A DNA stretch of 64,000 nucleotides from the NCBI RefSeq assembly GCF_051020765.1, contig NC_134932.1:2666001-2730000 (forward strand). The letters are read 5' to 3'. A program made the translations under genes and the position numbers. The stretch is from Lasioglossum baleicum. Taxonomy: Eukaryota > Arthropoda > Insecta > Hymenoptera > Halictidae. The notes beneath the pieces are model-generated. The model was given only the letters and a program-made list of their open reading frames with translations. It searched no databases and had not been told where the DNA came from. This document shows, piece after piece, positions 9,604-20,674 of the stretch. Within the stretch, counting starts at the first letter, position 1; every line of letters starts with the position of its first letter.

Positions 9604-10486
9604 ACCCTCACCGAAATCCGTTTCACCGAGCCGTCGAAACATCCTCACCGAAATCCGTTTCGCCGAGCCGTCGAAACATCCTCACCGAAATCCGTTTCGC
9701 CGAGCCGTCGAGACTCCCACACCACAAAACCCGTTTTCGCCGAGCCGTCGAAACCTCCACACCAAAGTCCGTCTCGCCGAGCCGCCGGGACTCCCGCACC
9801 AAAAAGCCTGTTTCGCCGAGCCGTCGAAACCTCCGCACCAAAGTCCGTCCCGCCGAGCCGCCGAGGCTCCCACACCGAAGTCCATTTCGCCGAGCCGCCG
9901 AGACTGTCCTTCCGACATCCGTTCGCCGAGCCGTCGAACTCCCCGCGCTGACCTTCACGCCGCCGAGCCGTCGAAAAATACACCGTCGCACCCTTCCGGT
10001 CCACCACTCCACTGAGCCATCCGCCGATTCCGCCGAGACACCGAAATATCCGACAACCACCGCCGGTCCCGCCGAATCACCGAACGCCCCGCCGCTACCG
10101 CCGAAGCCACCGAGTTCCGATAAACCGTTCCACTCCGCCGAACCACCGGAATTCGCGCCGCTAATGATCGTTCACCGCCCGAATTATTCTACCGCGATGC
10201 CCGTCGTGCACCGCCCCGATTCACGCATGCACGCTGCTACCATGCAACCCCGTCGCACCTAATTAGCAGCGTTGTTTATACGTGTACACTCGTTTACAGT
10301 CTTTAAATATAGTTCGTCATTTAACGTAACTGTTGTTTCCGAATTCTTTCCGAACCTTCGCACCTCGTCTTCCCGCACCGGCCGACTCCCCTCGTCAGCT
10401 AACGAACCTTGGTCCGACGAGCTGTCCACACTGAGGGGTCAGCACCGCGACGATTCCGATTACCGCAGGAATCGACAACCGTTACA
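9604..10486 (+). repeat. Extra partial LTR (883 bp) after the 3' LTR
   Basis: It starts in mid-LTR (equivalent to position 1599) directly after the 3' LTR's GTTACA and runs to a normal LTR end. Its length equals 1599-2481 exactly, and it shares the CCCGTTTTCGCC variant with the 5' LTR and not with 8341-9603. The ATGA duplication lies outside it. Unequal exchange within the LTR array, or a template jump during reverse transcription, could create it. Confidence 0.88.
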
Positions 10487-10490
10487 ATGA

Positions 10491-10622
10491 TAAAGAAGAA
10501 AATTCTGAATGCAGAAAAAACTAATTGTGCAAATGTTAAGGTGTTATCATACTTACCAAATATAAATGTAAACGAAAACAGAAGTTAAAAATAAACAAAA
10601 CTAATCACTAACCACTATATAT
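10491..10622. other. AT-rich flank, probable continuation of Transib-like copy 1
   Basis: This is the sequence to the right of element A and should be the 5' side of the reverse-strand Transib-like relic. No further transposase motif can be recognised. It ends in CTATATAT, at the insertion site of the next LTR. Confidence 0.4.
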
Positions 10623-12356
10623 TGTGACGTGGCAAAATTGCCTGCGTCATTCTAACCTCTCTAGCGGAAGACCGGGCCATTCTCTGGTCAAGCATCGCGA
10701 TAAGGGCTGCTGCGAGCGCTCTCCCTGGGCACGATTGAGATCCAAAGGCCGATTACTAATATTTTAAATATCGCGCCAATTTGCGTGGCGAACGTTTGCA
10801 GGGGCCGTATACGGGTCCCAGGCGGGATCCGGAAGTCTACTTTCAACACAAAATGCAACGAGCCATCGAGAATCAGCACCTCGAGGCAGGAAGAAGGCAT
10901 CACCCGAGATAAAACAACGAGAGATCGTCAAGGCCCAGGACTATCAACCTGGAGGCGCCGACGAGGGCACGCGGTACAGAGGAGATCATCCACTCTACCC
11001 TGTCGTCGCCTCGTCCGGGATGAAGCCAGTACCGCAACCGGATTGGCTGACGTCGATCGTCTCATCGGGAAGCGGCCAATCGGACGTCATCGCTGCCGGA
11101 TGAGTGGAACGCTGCCGGAAGCCGAACGCCGTCGCGCCGGATTCGTAATACGAAATCCCTTGTTAGCGATAGGCCGAAACGTTGCGCGAAGAAAGCGGAA
11201 TAAGGAAGTGGGGGACGCTCTGCTTCCGCGTACCCGGGCCACCGCGTGAAAGATCATTGCGTTGTTAGAACTCTTCGAACTAAGTAGTCGCTCTAAACTA
11301 TTGCTAGAGAATAAAGTATTTTGCGTCGGCTGACCAGAGGCATAGTATATCGCTGCCGAACATCCGCTGCCGTGCAATAAAGGGTAAGCGCCGATCAGGC
11401 TTTCGTAAAATATTAGTGAAACTTCGTGTTGGCTCGGGTAATGTGTCGTAAAGGTTCGTTAGTCACTTCGCGGGAAATAACGGCACGAAAGACGAACGGA
11501 AGTCGTCTATATTATTTGCGAGGGGCACGAATCCTTCGGATTGTGAAGGATCTCGTCCTCCTAATTAGAATCCGGTCGGATAGCGGGGGCCGCGTGGCCG
11601 CATTGTGACGGTTGTACGACGCCAGTTTAACCGCGAAGTCGCGGATTCAGTATTTAGCGTTGTTGTCGTTATTTCTAAAGATCCTGCTCTCGTTCCACGG
11701 TGAGATGCCGTCGCGTGCTCGATTCGTGTTCGCGAATTTAGTTCGTATCGCTTCAGTTTTAGCAATTTCGTATCGAACATCGGAATTCGGTCGGAAAGTA
11801 ACCTGTAAGGTCTCCCGCGTTATTAACTTCGTATCGCTGCCGAATTCTCCACGAGGAGAATCCATTACGACTGCAATCAGCGCGTGCGAATAACATCTCT
11901 CGCGATAGCTACGAAACCGCGCCGGCTATTATTGTATCCGCTGCCGATTTAATCGTCAGCATAACATCGTCGTGTAATAAACAAATTAATAGCCGAAACG
12001 TTGTACTTTTCTTGTGTGAAAACCTTCCCGCCGAAGAGAACGTCTCGTGATCTTACGACGTAGAACCCTGTACCTTTCACGTTAGCTATCCAAGCTTAGT
12101 TTACTACGTCACAGGCTCGCGAATTAGATCGTGTTAATTTGTCGTAGATCAAGATTCTTTCGCATGACACCTTCGGGTGTCTGGGCCGAAATTTCTTAGA
12201 GTTCGATTATAGAATCGCGAGGCTGTGAGCGTATTTTGTCCCGAGAGGACCACGCATCGTGCAGCCGAGCGTGGCCCGGCATTCCGCCTATAAAATCTCG
12301 GAGACGCTGTCTTTCGTTCGGTCATCTTTTCGGAAATCCAGTAAAGCGACGTGACA
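10623..12356 (+). repeat. Solo LTR (1734 bp), diverged relative of the element C LTR
   Basis: It starts TGTGACGTGGCA and ends GCGACGTGACA. Blocks are shared with the LTRs at 39753 and 50262: the first 120 bp, GCGCTCTCCCTGGG, the GGACCACG...CGTGGCCCGG segment and the terminus. The 5' flank is ATAT. The 3' flank, once the foldback at 12360 is removed, also reads ATAT, giving a 4-bp duplication. No internal region or second LTR adjoins, so it is a solo LTR. Its short open frames are not conserved in the related LTRs, so I do not call genes. Confidence 0.8.
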
Positions 12357-12359
12357 ATA

Positions 12360-14172
12360 CAGGGTGTCCCAAAACCCCTTCGACTCCGGGAAATGGGAGG
12401 TTCCTTAGGTCATTTGAAGCAACATTTTCCTTTGCACCAATGTCAGCCGGGGCTTTGTTTAGGAGTTATTAACGAAAAACACGGACCAATCAGAGCGCGA
12501 TCTAGACGCGCGATGGCACGTTCAGCCCGGCGCGCCGGGAGACGAGCGTGGTGTAACGCCGCGATGCCGTAACGAACAAGAGTTTCTCGAGATTATGTGA
12601 ATCCTCCCCGATTTGGATGAGCTTTGGATATGTTGTCAAGACCATGATTCTGAACAACATTTCCCTTTACAGTTTTTGTCGGCCGGCTTTAGTTTACGAC
12701 ATACATAATTGTAAAAACTTGTAATTGTAAATCGATCGATGTACTATCTTTTACCCGATTTGGATGAGCTTTGGATATGTTGTCAAGACCATGATTCTGA
12801 ACAACATTACCCTTTACAGTTTTTGTCGGTCGGAAGAACTTTACTTGTCAATTCATATGGGTGGATCTCTTTACCCGACTTACGGCAACGTTACCCGAAC
12901 GAGGGAAGAAGCAGAAACTGATTGTATTAAAAACTCACTTATTCAGCCGTAAATCCATTTGCTGCTTCGAAATGTGTGTCGCTGGGTCACTCGGTGACGA
13001 ACTGCACAGATGTCGACACACATTTCGAAGCAGCAAATGGATTTACGGCTGAATAAGTGAGTTTTTAATACAATCAGTTTCTGCTTCTTCCCTCGTTCGG
13101 GTAACGTTGCCGTAAGTCGGGTAAAAAGATCCACCCATATGAATTGACAAGTAAAGTTCTTCCGCGACCGTCAAAAAGTCTAAAGGAAATGTTGTTCAGA
13201 ATCATGGTCTTGACAACATATCCAAAGCTCATCCAAATCGGGTAGAAGATAGTACAGTATTTTCTCGTTCGTTGCGAAACTGCCGGGGGTTTGAGTTCGC
13301 AACGAGCGAATACTGAACTGTTTTGTGATTTATGACTGCGTCCAGATACACGCCGAGCGCGCCGAGCGAGACTTCAATAGGGAGCCGAACATAGAGAAGG
13401 ACAGAATGAAATACGGATCGGGTGACCGAAGCGTGTCGCCGTCGACGGCACAATTTAAAGGCCCGTGAGTCCTTACAATGTAGTAATGGCAGTGATGGAA
13501 TTGTTCATTTTCTATTAGGCTTTTATGGGACTTTCACTAACACATTTCTGGTATTTTTCTGATTAAAATGATACCAAACACGATATAATTTGGCCAATAT
13601 TTAGTGGTTTAATCGACGATGAAAGTTTCGAACGCAACGAAGAAGAGCGTATAGGAAAGAAAGAGACGCGCGGACAGTCGTCGCCGCCGTGCGGAGCGAC
13701 TCGGCCGACTCGGCGTTGACAGGCAGTGGAGTGGGTAGGCACGTCGCAACGAGCGAATACTACATTATTCGCAACGAACGAGAAAATACTGTACAATCGA
13801 TCGATTTACAATTACAAGTTTTTACATTTATCGCGTAAACTAAAGCCGGCTGACAAAAACTGTAAAGGGAAATGTTGTTCAGTATCATGGTCTTGACAAC
13901 ATATCCAAAGCTCATCCAAATCGGGGAAGATTCACATAATCTCGAGAAACTCTTGTTCGTTGCGGCACCGCGGCGTTACACCACGCTCTTCTCCCGGAGC
14001 GCCTGGCTGAACGTGCCATCGCGCGTCTAGGTGGCGCTCTGATTGGTCCGTGTTTTTCGTTAGTAACTCCTAAACAAAGCCCCGGCTGACATTGGTGCAA
14101 AGGAAAATGTTGCTTCAAATGACCTAAGGAACCTCCCATTTCCCGGAGTCGAAGGGGTTTTGGGACACCCTG
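12360..14172. mobile_element. Foldback (near-perfect palindrome) element with TA duplication
   Basis: The terminal sequence is CAGGGTGTCCCAAAACCCC, inverted at the other end. The arms are about 620 bp (12360-12981 and, after removing a nested MITE, 13014-14172) around a 32-nt loop. Each arm contains an internal direct repeat (ATTTGGATGAGCTTTGGATA, twice). The inner arms are so similar that the same peptide can be read from both strands. TA flanks both ends (12358-12359 and 14173-14174). No transposase is encoded. It sits in the target duplication of the upstream solo LTR, so it is younger than that LTR. Confidence 0.9.
13255..13791. mobile_element. MITE nested in the foldback, TA duplication
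   Basis: TIRs CAGTATTTTCTCGTTCGTTG and its inverse bound 537 bp, flanked by TA at 13253-13254 and 13792-13793. Removing it restores the symmetry of the foldback arm (the GATAGTACAATCGATCG context). A second inverted pair, CGCAACGAGCGAATACT-like, lies just inside. The ends resemble a Tc1/mariner-type MITE. No coding capacity is seen. Confidence 0.85.
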
Positions 14173-14266
14173 TATATAATAATTACTATACAACTATGCA
14201 AAACAAAACGTAAACTGTAAAAAACAAAACTTAAACTGAACAACACGTATCAAAACTAGAATATAA

Positions 14267-14302
14267 CTAGAGGGGTGTTGTTGCTCGCTCGCTTCGCGAG
14301 CT
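14267..14302 (-). other. Helitron 3' terminus (hairpin plus CTAG)
   Basis: On the reverse strand a GCTCGC-GAA-GCGAGC hairpin is followed about 13 nt later by CTAG and then a flanking T. This is the usual Helitron 3' end (hairpin, CTRR, insertion before T). It lies downstream of the helicase relic in the correct orientation. Confidence 0.65.
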
Positions 14303-14594
14303 TCGCAAGTAGGGTTGTCGTAGCTCGCGAGAGGGTTAGTGGTACGGATGTTATTTGGTGTGTGACTCTCCAAGAGTCACACAAAGAACTTCCCGATTAG
14401 TTAGTTGTAGTATATTATTATCATTATTAAGTGTACGTTTTAAGAAGATTATACGTTTTCAGGGAAATTCAATAGTTTTCTACTTATCAAAATGTTTGCT
14501 ATATGGCGTCGCATTAAACGAACATCGCAGGCTCGTTGCTCGCTTGGTTCCTTGTTATAGCATACTAATGTTGCAAAATAAATTGTCTTAATTA

Positions 14595-15245
14595 GTTTTT
14601 CGCAAACGATAAAACTCCTCATTATCCGGGTTTGCAGTATTGATCTTGGTTTTCTTCGATACTGTTAATTTAAATTGTCCCAAAATATATAAACCGCGCT
14701 CAATTTTGAAACTCTGCTCAGTGCTACATACAACATTTGTAAAGTTCGCCTTTCTGATTTTTTAAAATCCAAACATACTTTCTCGTATGTTTGTCCCTGA
14801 CTTTTATGAATCGTAATCGCTTCAGCAGGAACCACTGGAAATTGACTACGTGTGATTTGATATTTTTCCTCACTCGACATATTTACTTGATTCGATATTT
14901 TTATTATTGGTGTAAAATTTTGATCAATATTTTTCATTTTTCATATAATCACGATAACGAGTTCTTACTTTCACCCCTACTCTGGCCAATTGAAAATCTA
15001 ACCACAATATAGACGGAATTTTAGTATTTTCTTGAAAAGTAATAAATTTTAATATTCCGCATGTGTGTGTGCTCCATTAACCAATCCGTTTTCAACATTA
15101 ATGTTATTAATAATTATCATATAGTTTATATTAATTTTCAATTTAATCTCAGATAATAATTCGTTTTGAACTGATTGTTTTTTTAAAGATTGTAATATAA
15201 ATTTTTTTTTGTACTTTCATCGATATTCTTTGAAAATGTATTCTC
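14595..15245 (-). pseudogene. Helitron Pif1-type helicase, C-terminal fragment
   Basis: The reverse strand encodes the last part of a RepHel helicase: NVENGLVNGAHTCGI, then IPSILWLDFQLARVGVKV, then PAEAITIHKSQGQTYEKV and LYVALSRVSKL (superfamily 1 helicase motifs V and VI). Frames change at least three times, for instance near 14930 and 14695, and the Rep nuclease and upstream helicase motifs are missing. In the intact family the protein nicks and unwinds DNA in rolling-circle transposition. Here it is a dead remnant. The residue order and the 3' terminus at 14267 agree in strand and position. Confidence 0.85.
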
Positions 15246-16075
15246 GGGAGTAGAGATGATTAACTCACTCTTGCATTGGGATAATTTTCGATTATTGTAA
15301 GCGGAAACATCATCGTAAGGTACAAAAAAAATTTTAAAAAAATTTTTTTTTAATTTAAAAAAAATCGGAAAATATTTTTTGTGTAATTACGTTTGTTTCT
15401 TCGGTGGAAACTTTCCGTTCTCTCGTATAAATTGCATTGTTGAATGAACTTCTTTCGAAAAAAACTAAAAAACTACTTGACCAAAATGGACCAAAATCTA
15501 ATCAGCTCTAAGTTACAGCGGGGCACATCGATTGCATCATTCATCATCCTGATCGCGTTGTTACTTTTCCTGAAAACGTTAACGAAAAATTTGATTACAT
15601 AGAAACGGCCATACGCGCGCGCGCGCGCGCGCACACACACCCACGCACGCACGCACACGCACACGCACGCGCACACACAGACACACACACGAACATTTTG
15701 CTGAAAATAGTCTAAAATGACTGCAATGAGACCATGAAACGTGAAGATCTGCTAAAATATCGATTTTCGATTTTCGGGGTCATTACAATAACTTCCCTAT
15801 AAAATCGGGAAGTTAATAATTAAATATACATATAAAAAGTGTTTGTGATATCGCTCTTGAATGCTGTACTCTCTTCATCAGAACTGTTTCAACTGAATGC
15901 TGACAAAGTGGGGGGAAAAAGAAACAACGTAAACAGTTTTTTGTTTTCGAAACAGAAGAGTTTTCAAACGCTGTACAGTGTTTCAAGAATAGAAATGCAG
16001 CGAGAACGCTAAGAAACTCTCATCATTCGTTTCGTTATATTTTTTTAAATAGAAGTGACTGTCGAAGTTAATTTA
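15246..16075. other. AT-rich interval without gene; probable Helitron remainder
   Basis: The segment includes A/T runs near 15320-15370 and a microsatellite at 15609-15691. ATCGGGAAGTT near 15810 is the inverse of AACTTCCCGAT at 14387, so it may mark the other side of the Helitron. No 5' TC terminus was identified with confidence. No coding signal is seen. Confidence 0.4.
15609..15691. repeat. Microsatellite, (CG)n followed by (CA)n / (ACGC)n
   Basis: Alternating CG dinucleotides pass into CA-rich and ACGC-rich repeats. The run is simple sequence; alternating purine-pyrimidine tracts of this kind can adopt Z-DNA. The Cys-rich minus-strand frame across it is an artefact. Confidence 0.95.
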
Positions 16076-16077
16076 TA

Positions 16078-16977
16078 CAGGGGGTCTCACCCGATTTCGA
16101 CATCTTGATTTTCTCGCTATTGTTACTCGTAGCAAAAAATGTTTCAGCAGAGGCTCGAACGGTATCGAGTGGAGCATATTTTGACGTTATGAGTTTTTTA
16201 TATAAATGTCAACTTTGTTTTTTTAAATGGAATGAGGTATTTTTTAATACACCAATCGATGCAGGTGGACATTCGTTATAAAAAAGTACTAACCTATGTG
16301 GCTAATGATATTTGGTCCCCTCAGGGTTTCAAATTCATTTAACCAATCCTCTTTCTCTTTCCACTCTCACCATCGCCTTTTCAGCGGGACCTACTGTTTA
16401 TGGTGGGTTCCGAACCACCTTTTGCCAACAACACGTGAAAACCACCCAGGGTGGGTCACTTTCCGGTTTTTTACCAGACGGTCACCCATCCCAGTGCCGT
16501 TCACGTTCCACGTTGTTTAACTTCGGTGATCTAACGAGAACCGGTGCTTTCAACGGGACTACGGTTGTTGGCAAGTACTAACCTATGTATGTCGAAAAGT
16601 TAGTAGTTCAGGAGATATTTCAATGTAAATAACTCTAAAATACCATTACTGTCGTGTACTAAGACGTTACACAAGTAAGTAAACACTTAAACATCTTATT
16701 GTTAGTACCACAGTAATGGTATTTTAGAGTTATTTAAATTGAAATATCTCCTGAACTTTTCGACATACATAGGTTAGTACTTTTTTATTTTACTTTCATC
16801 CCATTAAAAAAAACAAAGTTGACCTTTATATGACCTTTACGCGTCCACTCACGAAAAAACTCATAACATCAAAATATGCTCCACTCGATACCGTTCGAGC
16901 CTCTGCTGAAACATTTTTTGCTACGAGTTACAATAGCGAGAAAATCAAGATGTCGAAATCGGGGGTGGGACACCCTG
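16078..16977. mobile_element. Second foldback element, TA duplication, same end motif
   Basis: The left end reads CAGGGGGTCTCACCCGATTT and the right end is the inverse of CAGGGTGTCCCACCCCCGAT, with TA outside each end (16076-16077, 16978-16979). The arms pair from the termini through CATCTTGATTTTCTCGCTAT, CGAACGGTATCGAGTGGAGC and the TAACTCTAAAATACCATTAC segment. The centre is near 16680. A 5S-derived SINE interrupts the left arm. The end motif is shared with the 12360 foldback, so I place them in one superfamily. No coding capacity is seen. Confidence 0.85.
16300..16572 (-). mobile_element. 5S rRNA-derived SINE (SINE3 type)
   Basis: Read from 16572 leftward, the first ~105 nt match 5S rRNA: GCCAACAACC at the start, CACCGGTTCTCGTTAGATCA, CGAAGTTAAACAACG (box A region) and GGATGGGTGACCG (box C). 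About 165 nt of unrelated body follow, ending near ATATCATTAGCC with no poly(A). A 16-bp direct repeat AAGTACTAACCTATGT flanks it (16284-16299, 16573-16588), as expected for LINE-driven insertion. The 5S part keeps the type 1 Pol III internal promoter elements, although with substitutions. It lies in an arm of the foldback, so it is younger than that element. Confidence 0.88.
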
Positions 16978-18102
16978 TATATATTGTCACGTCGTCTATC
17001 GTTTCGTGGCGAAAACGTTAGCGACACCGGGTATTTATATGCGATACCGCCGGGCCGCGCGAAACGTGGTCCACCCGGGACAACATTTGTACACAGGCTT
17101 GTCGTTTCTCGGGATCTTCTAAGCCAAGTTGGGGCGCCAGGCACGGAAGGTACGACGCTAAGTTCGCGAATACGAACACTTCGAGAAACGACCGTACGAG
17201 CCTGCGACAATCGAAATTAGACAGAGATGTTACGCGAACGGTCACAGGGTACTACGCGGGTCGAGCACGAGGCGTACCCCGTGGCGGGAAGGTTTCTCAC
17301 GTAATGAATACTCTCGTAATATTTGACTAACTCAATTTATTCCTCCGATGTTACAGGAACTTTGCCGGCAGCGACCGGCAGCGGTTTGAGGTTAGCCGGC
17401 GCGTGACAGATGGTCGGCGACGAAGGATCGTCGCACGCGCGATTTGATATTCTCCGGTCCTTCTCTTTACGCTTCGAATTCGGCAGCAACGCATTGTTAA
17501 CGTTGGCGTACGCGAGCTATACGTCCTATGCCCGAATTCCGATGGAAAACGCGTTACAATAGCCTTCTCGTCGGTAGAACGAATCGCGGAAATACGGTGA
17601 GAGCAAGTGGCGGCGTCGCACCGTGGGACGACTCGAGGTTAGCGTGAAAACGACAACGACGTGCGAATCCCGCTAAAAGATTGGTGCCTCGTCCCCGCTA
17701 ACTCTGTCACCGCGCTTGTCGAGGTCCGGACAGCGCGGATCCCCACAACCGACCTCTGTTGGGACTAGCACCCGCTAAATATGTATATTTGCTCCGCACG
17801 TTCGTCGACCCACGGGTTCGCCCCTTCGCGAATTGAATTTTACCCTTCGCAAATACCGGCAGCTTCGAAGCCGCATCGATGTTTCGGCGACGCGATCGCG
17901 GACACGACACGCTTACCAAGCCAACGCGAGAAAGATCACTGTATTAAACTGAAAACTGACAGAAGCTTACCCAGGGCAACGATCGGTGTTTGGTGGTCTC
18001 GTCCCTCTGTTCCGGCAGCTTCACATCGCAGTGGTTCACAAGTACTGTATAATTACGCAATAGTTGAGATCTCTTAACTCGCGATTATCTCGCATTCGAG
18101 CC

Positions 18103-18733
18103 CAGGGGGTGTCGACTCCTTTGTTAAAAAGTGGGAACGAATTTGGTCGTTCCTCAATCCTTACGCTTGGTGGCAGCACAGTAGCGCCGCTGGCGGCACC
18201 TGACGGTGGGGATAGAAGCTGTATCCCCACTTTGACGGCGTCCAGCTGTCCAGCTAAATATTCAACCATTTTCCACGTGCTCATCGACATCGCTGGACGC
18301 AATATTTGCCATTTCCGACTATTTTTGCGAATTCTTTTTACAGGGTTTGGCAGAAATAACTCCCACATTTAGTTTTATTTGAGAAATAAAGTTTCTGGTA
18401 ATACCTCGTACCACTATTTTCAATCCTCCTTTGAAATATGGGAGTTATTGCCGCACTCTGTATTTAATTCTTAGAATTTATATGACTATTTTTATAATAT
18501 CATAATTTTTAGAATAATTATACGTAGAAAATTAATTTTCTACGAAAACAGATTCATATAACCTCCAATAGCTAGCGAAGAATACGATTACACGTAGATG
18601 CAAGGTTAACTATGTGTGAGTACACGTTTGTGTGATCACCACACACATATACGTTGTAGTTCGGCTTCCGATCTTTAACTGAGAGGGCGCCCTGAACAGT
18701 GCTTCGAAAAAGTAACAGAGTCGACACCCCCTG
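18103..18733. mobile_element. Non-autonomous hAT-type element, 8-bp duplication
   Basis: TIRs CAGGGGGTGTCGACTC and its inverse bound 631 bp. The flanks TTCGAGCC at 18095-18102 and 18734-18741 form a perfect 8-bp duplication, the size made by hAT transposases. No transposase is encoded. A smaller MITE lies inside at 18341-18460. Confidence 0.9.
18341..18460. mobile_element. 120-bp MITE nested in the hAT-type element
   Basis: Inverted ends CAGGGTTTGGCAGAAATAAC and the inverse of CAGAGTGCGGCAATAACTCC, flanked by TA at 18339-18340 and 18461-18462. The size and TA duplication fit a Tc1/mariner-type MITE. Confidence 0.7.
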
Positions 18734-19234
18734 TTCGAGCCAACGAAGAAGTGATCTTTCACGGTATGACTCGGCAACGCGGAAGCGGAGCGTCCCCCCC
18801 TTGCCGCTCTCGTCCCCCCGCACGCAAATCGACCTATCGCTGACAGATTTTCGGACGGGGCCTAGCCCTGCGCGACGGTCCCTGGCGTCCGGCGATTCGG
18901 TGATTTTCCGGCAGCGATGCGTGTTGATTCGCCGCTTCCCTCAGAGGCGATCGACGCGAGCCAATCCGGCAACTGACCAGGTTTCTCTCCGGCGAGACAG
19001 CTGAGATCCTTGGCTTGGCATCGCCTGTCCTCGCCGGCGCCTCCAGGTTGTCTTTCCTGGGCCACGTTGATTCCTCGCTTCTTCGGTGTGGGAGTTTACG
19101 ACGGCGCCGCTCCTTTTCTATTTTTCGGCGGGAGAGGTGCTTCGGGTCCCCCTTTGGGGCCCGACTACGGTCTTGCAGACACGCGTCGCGCAATTGGCGC
19201 GACGCTCAAAAATATAAGTGCTCGCCCATGGGTC

Positions 19235-19585
19235 CAGTGATGATAGGTAAGGCGCTTTTTTCGCGCATGCGCGACTATTCTAACCTCAGACGGCCTCAGT
19301 CATGTACGAAGATCGGGTACCTTGGCCACCTCGCTAATTTCGCATAATTTCATAATGTTATAGCTGGCGTCAAGACGAATCCAATGACCTACTTTTTTAT
19401 GACCCTGAGCCCATAAATAACGCTGCAATATTTTATTCCCGTTTTTCGGCCCACTGTGTGACAGCGGCGCGGCGCGGCGTAGGGCGCCGCCGAAGCCTCC
19501 ACAGTTCCCCACAAACTTCGGTCGTAGATACGGTCCTGACGAAACTCGCGCATGCGCGAAAAAAGCGCCTTACCTACCATTACTG
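19235..19585. mobile_element. Second hAT-type MITE, 8-bp duplication
   Basis: The left TIR begins CAGTGATGATAGGTAAGGCG, and the right TIR is the inverse of CAGTAATGGTAGGTAAGGCG. Both continue through CTTTTTTCGCGCATGCGCGA. CATGGGTC at 19227-19234 is repeated exactly at 19586-19593. The 351-bp element has no coding capacity. Confidence 0.9.
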
Positions 19586-20422
19586 CATGGGTCTCGTTCG
19601 CGCCCAGGTCGAGCCCTCGCCACGGCGCACAGTGGTCCAAATCGAGAAATTCAGTGACATTTTGCCAAAAATCAACTTTCTCATATTAATATCTGATCGA
19701 CATGTATCTCTTCTTAAATGTTCATACATTTTGAAAATGAAGAAAATCAATCAAATATTCAGATTTAAATTATACAAACACTTAAAGTTGGACATTTTAA
19801 AATTAGAATCTTTTACGCGGAAAAACAGTTCTGTTTCTTCGTGGTGTCCTGAGGAGCTCAGTTAATATTTGGTTTCGATTTTTTTTTGTTTTGAAGAGCA
19901 TTCTTTTGAGATAAGAAATCGTGTACGTCATTAATAATTAATGTATATAATGTCTTTTAAACATAATGTTGAATGAAATAAAGAAAAATCTCAAAATGCT
20001 CTACAGTTGACAAGGTGTATCTTTTTTGTCTCGGGGGATCGCGCATTGTAACAAAATAGAATATTTTCAGTACATCTTCCCCTATAAGATCGTGTAAAAA
20101 TCATTTCCCAGGCTATCCCAGTGTTAAAGTTATTATAGTTTAATCTATCCGCGGCATGTCATCTTATGCGTATACGTTTGGATCCAGCGCCGAAACTCTG
20201 CAACGAACTAATGTAAAACATTTGAAAGATTTGTTTAGATTCTTTTGTTTTGTGGCTTCGATTTCAATTCTTTTTTTGCAGTCAGTTCAAACAGAACTGT
20301 CTGATCTGCATTAGTGAAACGTTCCAAGAGAGAAGAACATATTAAAAGTTACCACTAAATTTTTATTTTGTTTTGTGCATTTCAAGTTTTATCGTTATTT
20401 AAGTTTTATTTATATATGTGTG

Positions 20423-20674
20423 TGTTGTGGCGGCCCGTGCAACGAGCACGGCGCCATATTTGCGTTGTATGCGTGGCGACGATCGTCCTCGGGAGGCCGC
20501 GGAGAAACAATCGAATATCGGTTCCAGGACGGTCGTCGTTTGTTGAAACAGGCGAAGGCACGCGAGCCGGCATGTTCGATATTCATTCGATCACGAGCGG
20601 TCGGCAGGAGAGGTACCGATTAATAAAGACCACTCAAGCGAAATATCGTAACTCATTTCACCCGTTGCCCCACA
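20423..20674 (+). repeat. Candidate small solo LTR (252 bp)
   Basis: A GC-rich island in AT-rich sequence starts TGTTGTGG and ends CCCCACA, flanked by TGTG on both sides (20419-20422 and 20675-20678). AATAAAG at about 20622 could be a polyadenylation signal. There is no internal region. Because the flanking TG repeats are low-complexity, the duplication could be chance. Confidence 0.5.

Larger units (their letters stand above)
1282..10486 (+). mobile_element. Gypsy LTR retrotransposon, element A (complete, partially duplicated 3' LTR)
   Basis: A full LTR element: 5' LTR 1282-2481, tRNA-Lys-type primer binding site, gag, pol in the -1 frame, polypurine tract, 3' LTR 8341-9603, then an extra partial LTR 9604-10486. 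The LTR ends are TGTAAC and GTTACA, a perfect 6-bp inverted pair. A 4-bp duplication ATGA lies at 1278-1281 and 10487-10490, outside the extra LTR piece. The whole unit therefore behaves as one insertion, or the LTR grew after insertion. It sits inside the Transib-like relic. There is no env gene. Gag and pol frames are open, so the element may be recent, although the LTRs differ by scattered substitutions and by repeat number. Confidence 0.93.
16985..19210 (-). repeat. Reverse LTR fragment of the TGTGACG family
   Basis: The left edge, TGTCACGTCG, is the inverse of the LTR end. Inner blocks match the inverse of other family members, for instance CGGGCCGCGCGAAACGTGGT near 17050 and GGCGCCTCCAGGTTG near 19037. 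It is cut by the hAT-type element 18103-18733, and its 5' end is missing at about 19210. Many short frames on both strands are not conserved and I do not call genes. It faces the solo LTR at 10623 in opposite orientation. Confidence 0.7.

Noticed and set aside
10785..11249. 154-codon forward frame in the solo LTR as a host gene
   Set aside because: It lies wholly inside a diverged LTR; related LTRs do not keep the frame.
12861..13134. Two 63-codon frames on opposite strands with nearly the same peptide
   Set aside because: They are the two arms of the foldback palindrome read from each side, with no protein-like features.
15473..15688. Cys-rich reverse frame (71 codons)
   Set aside because: Generated by the CG/CA microsatellite at 15609-15691.
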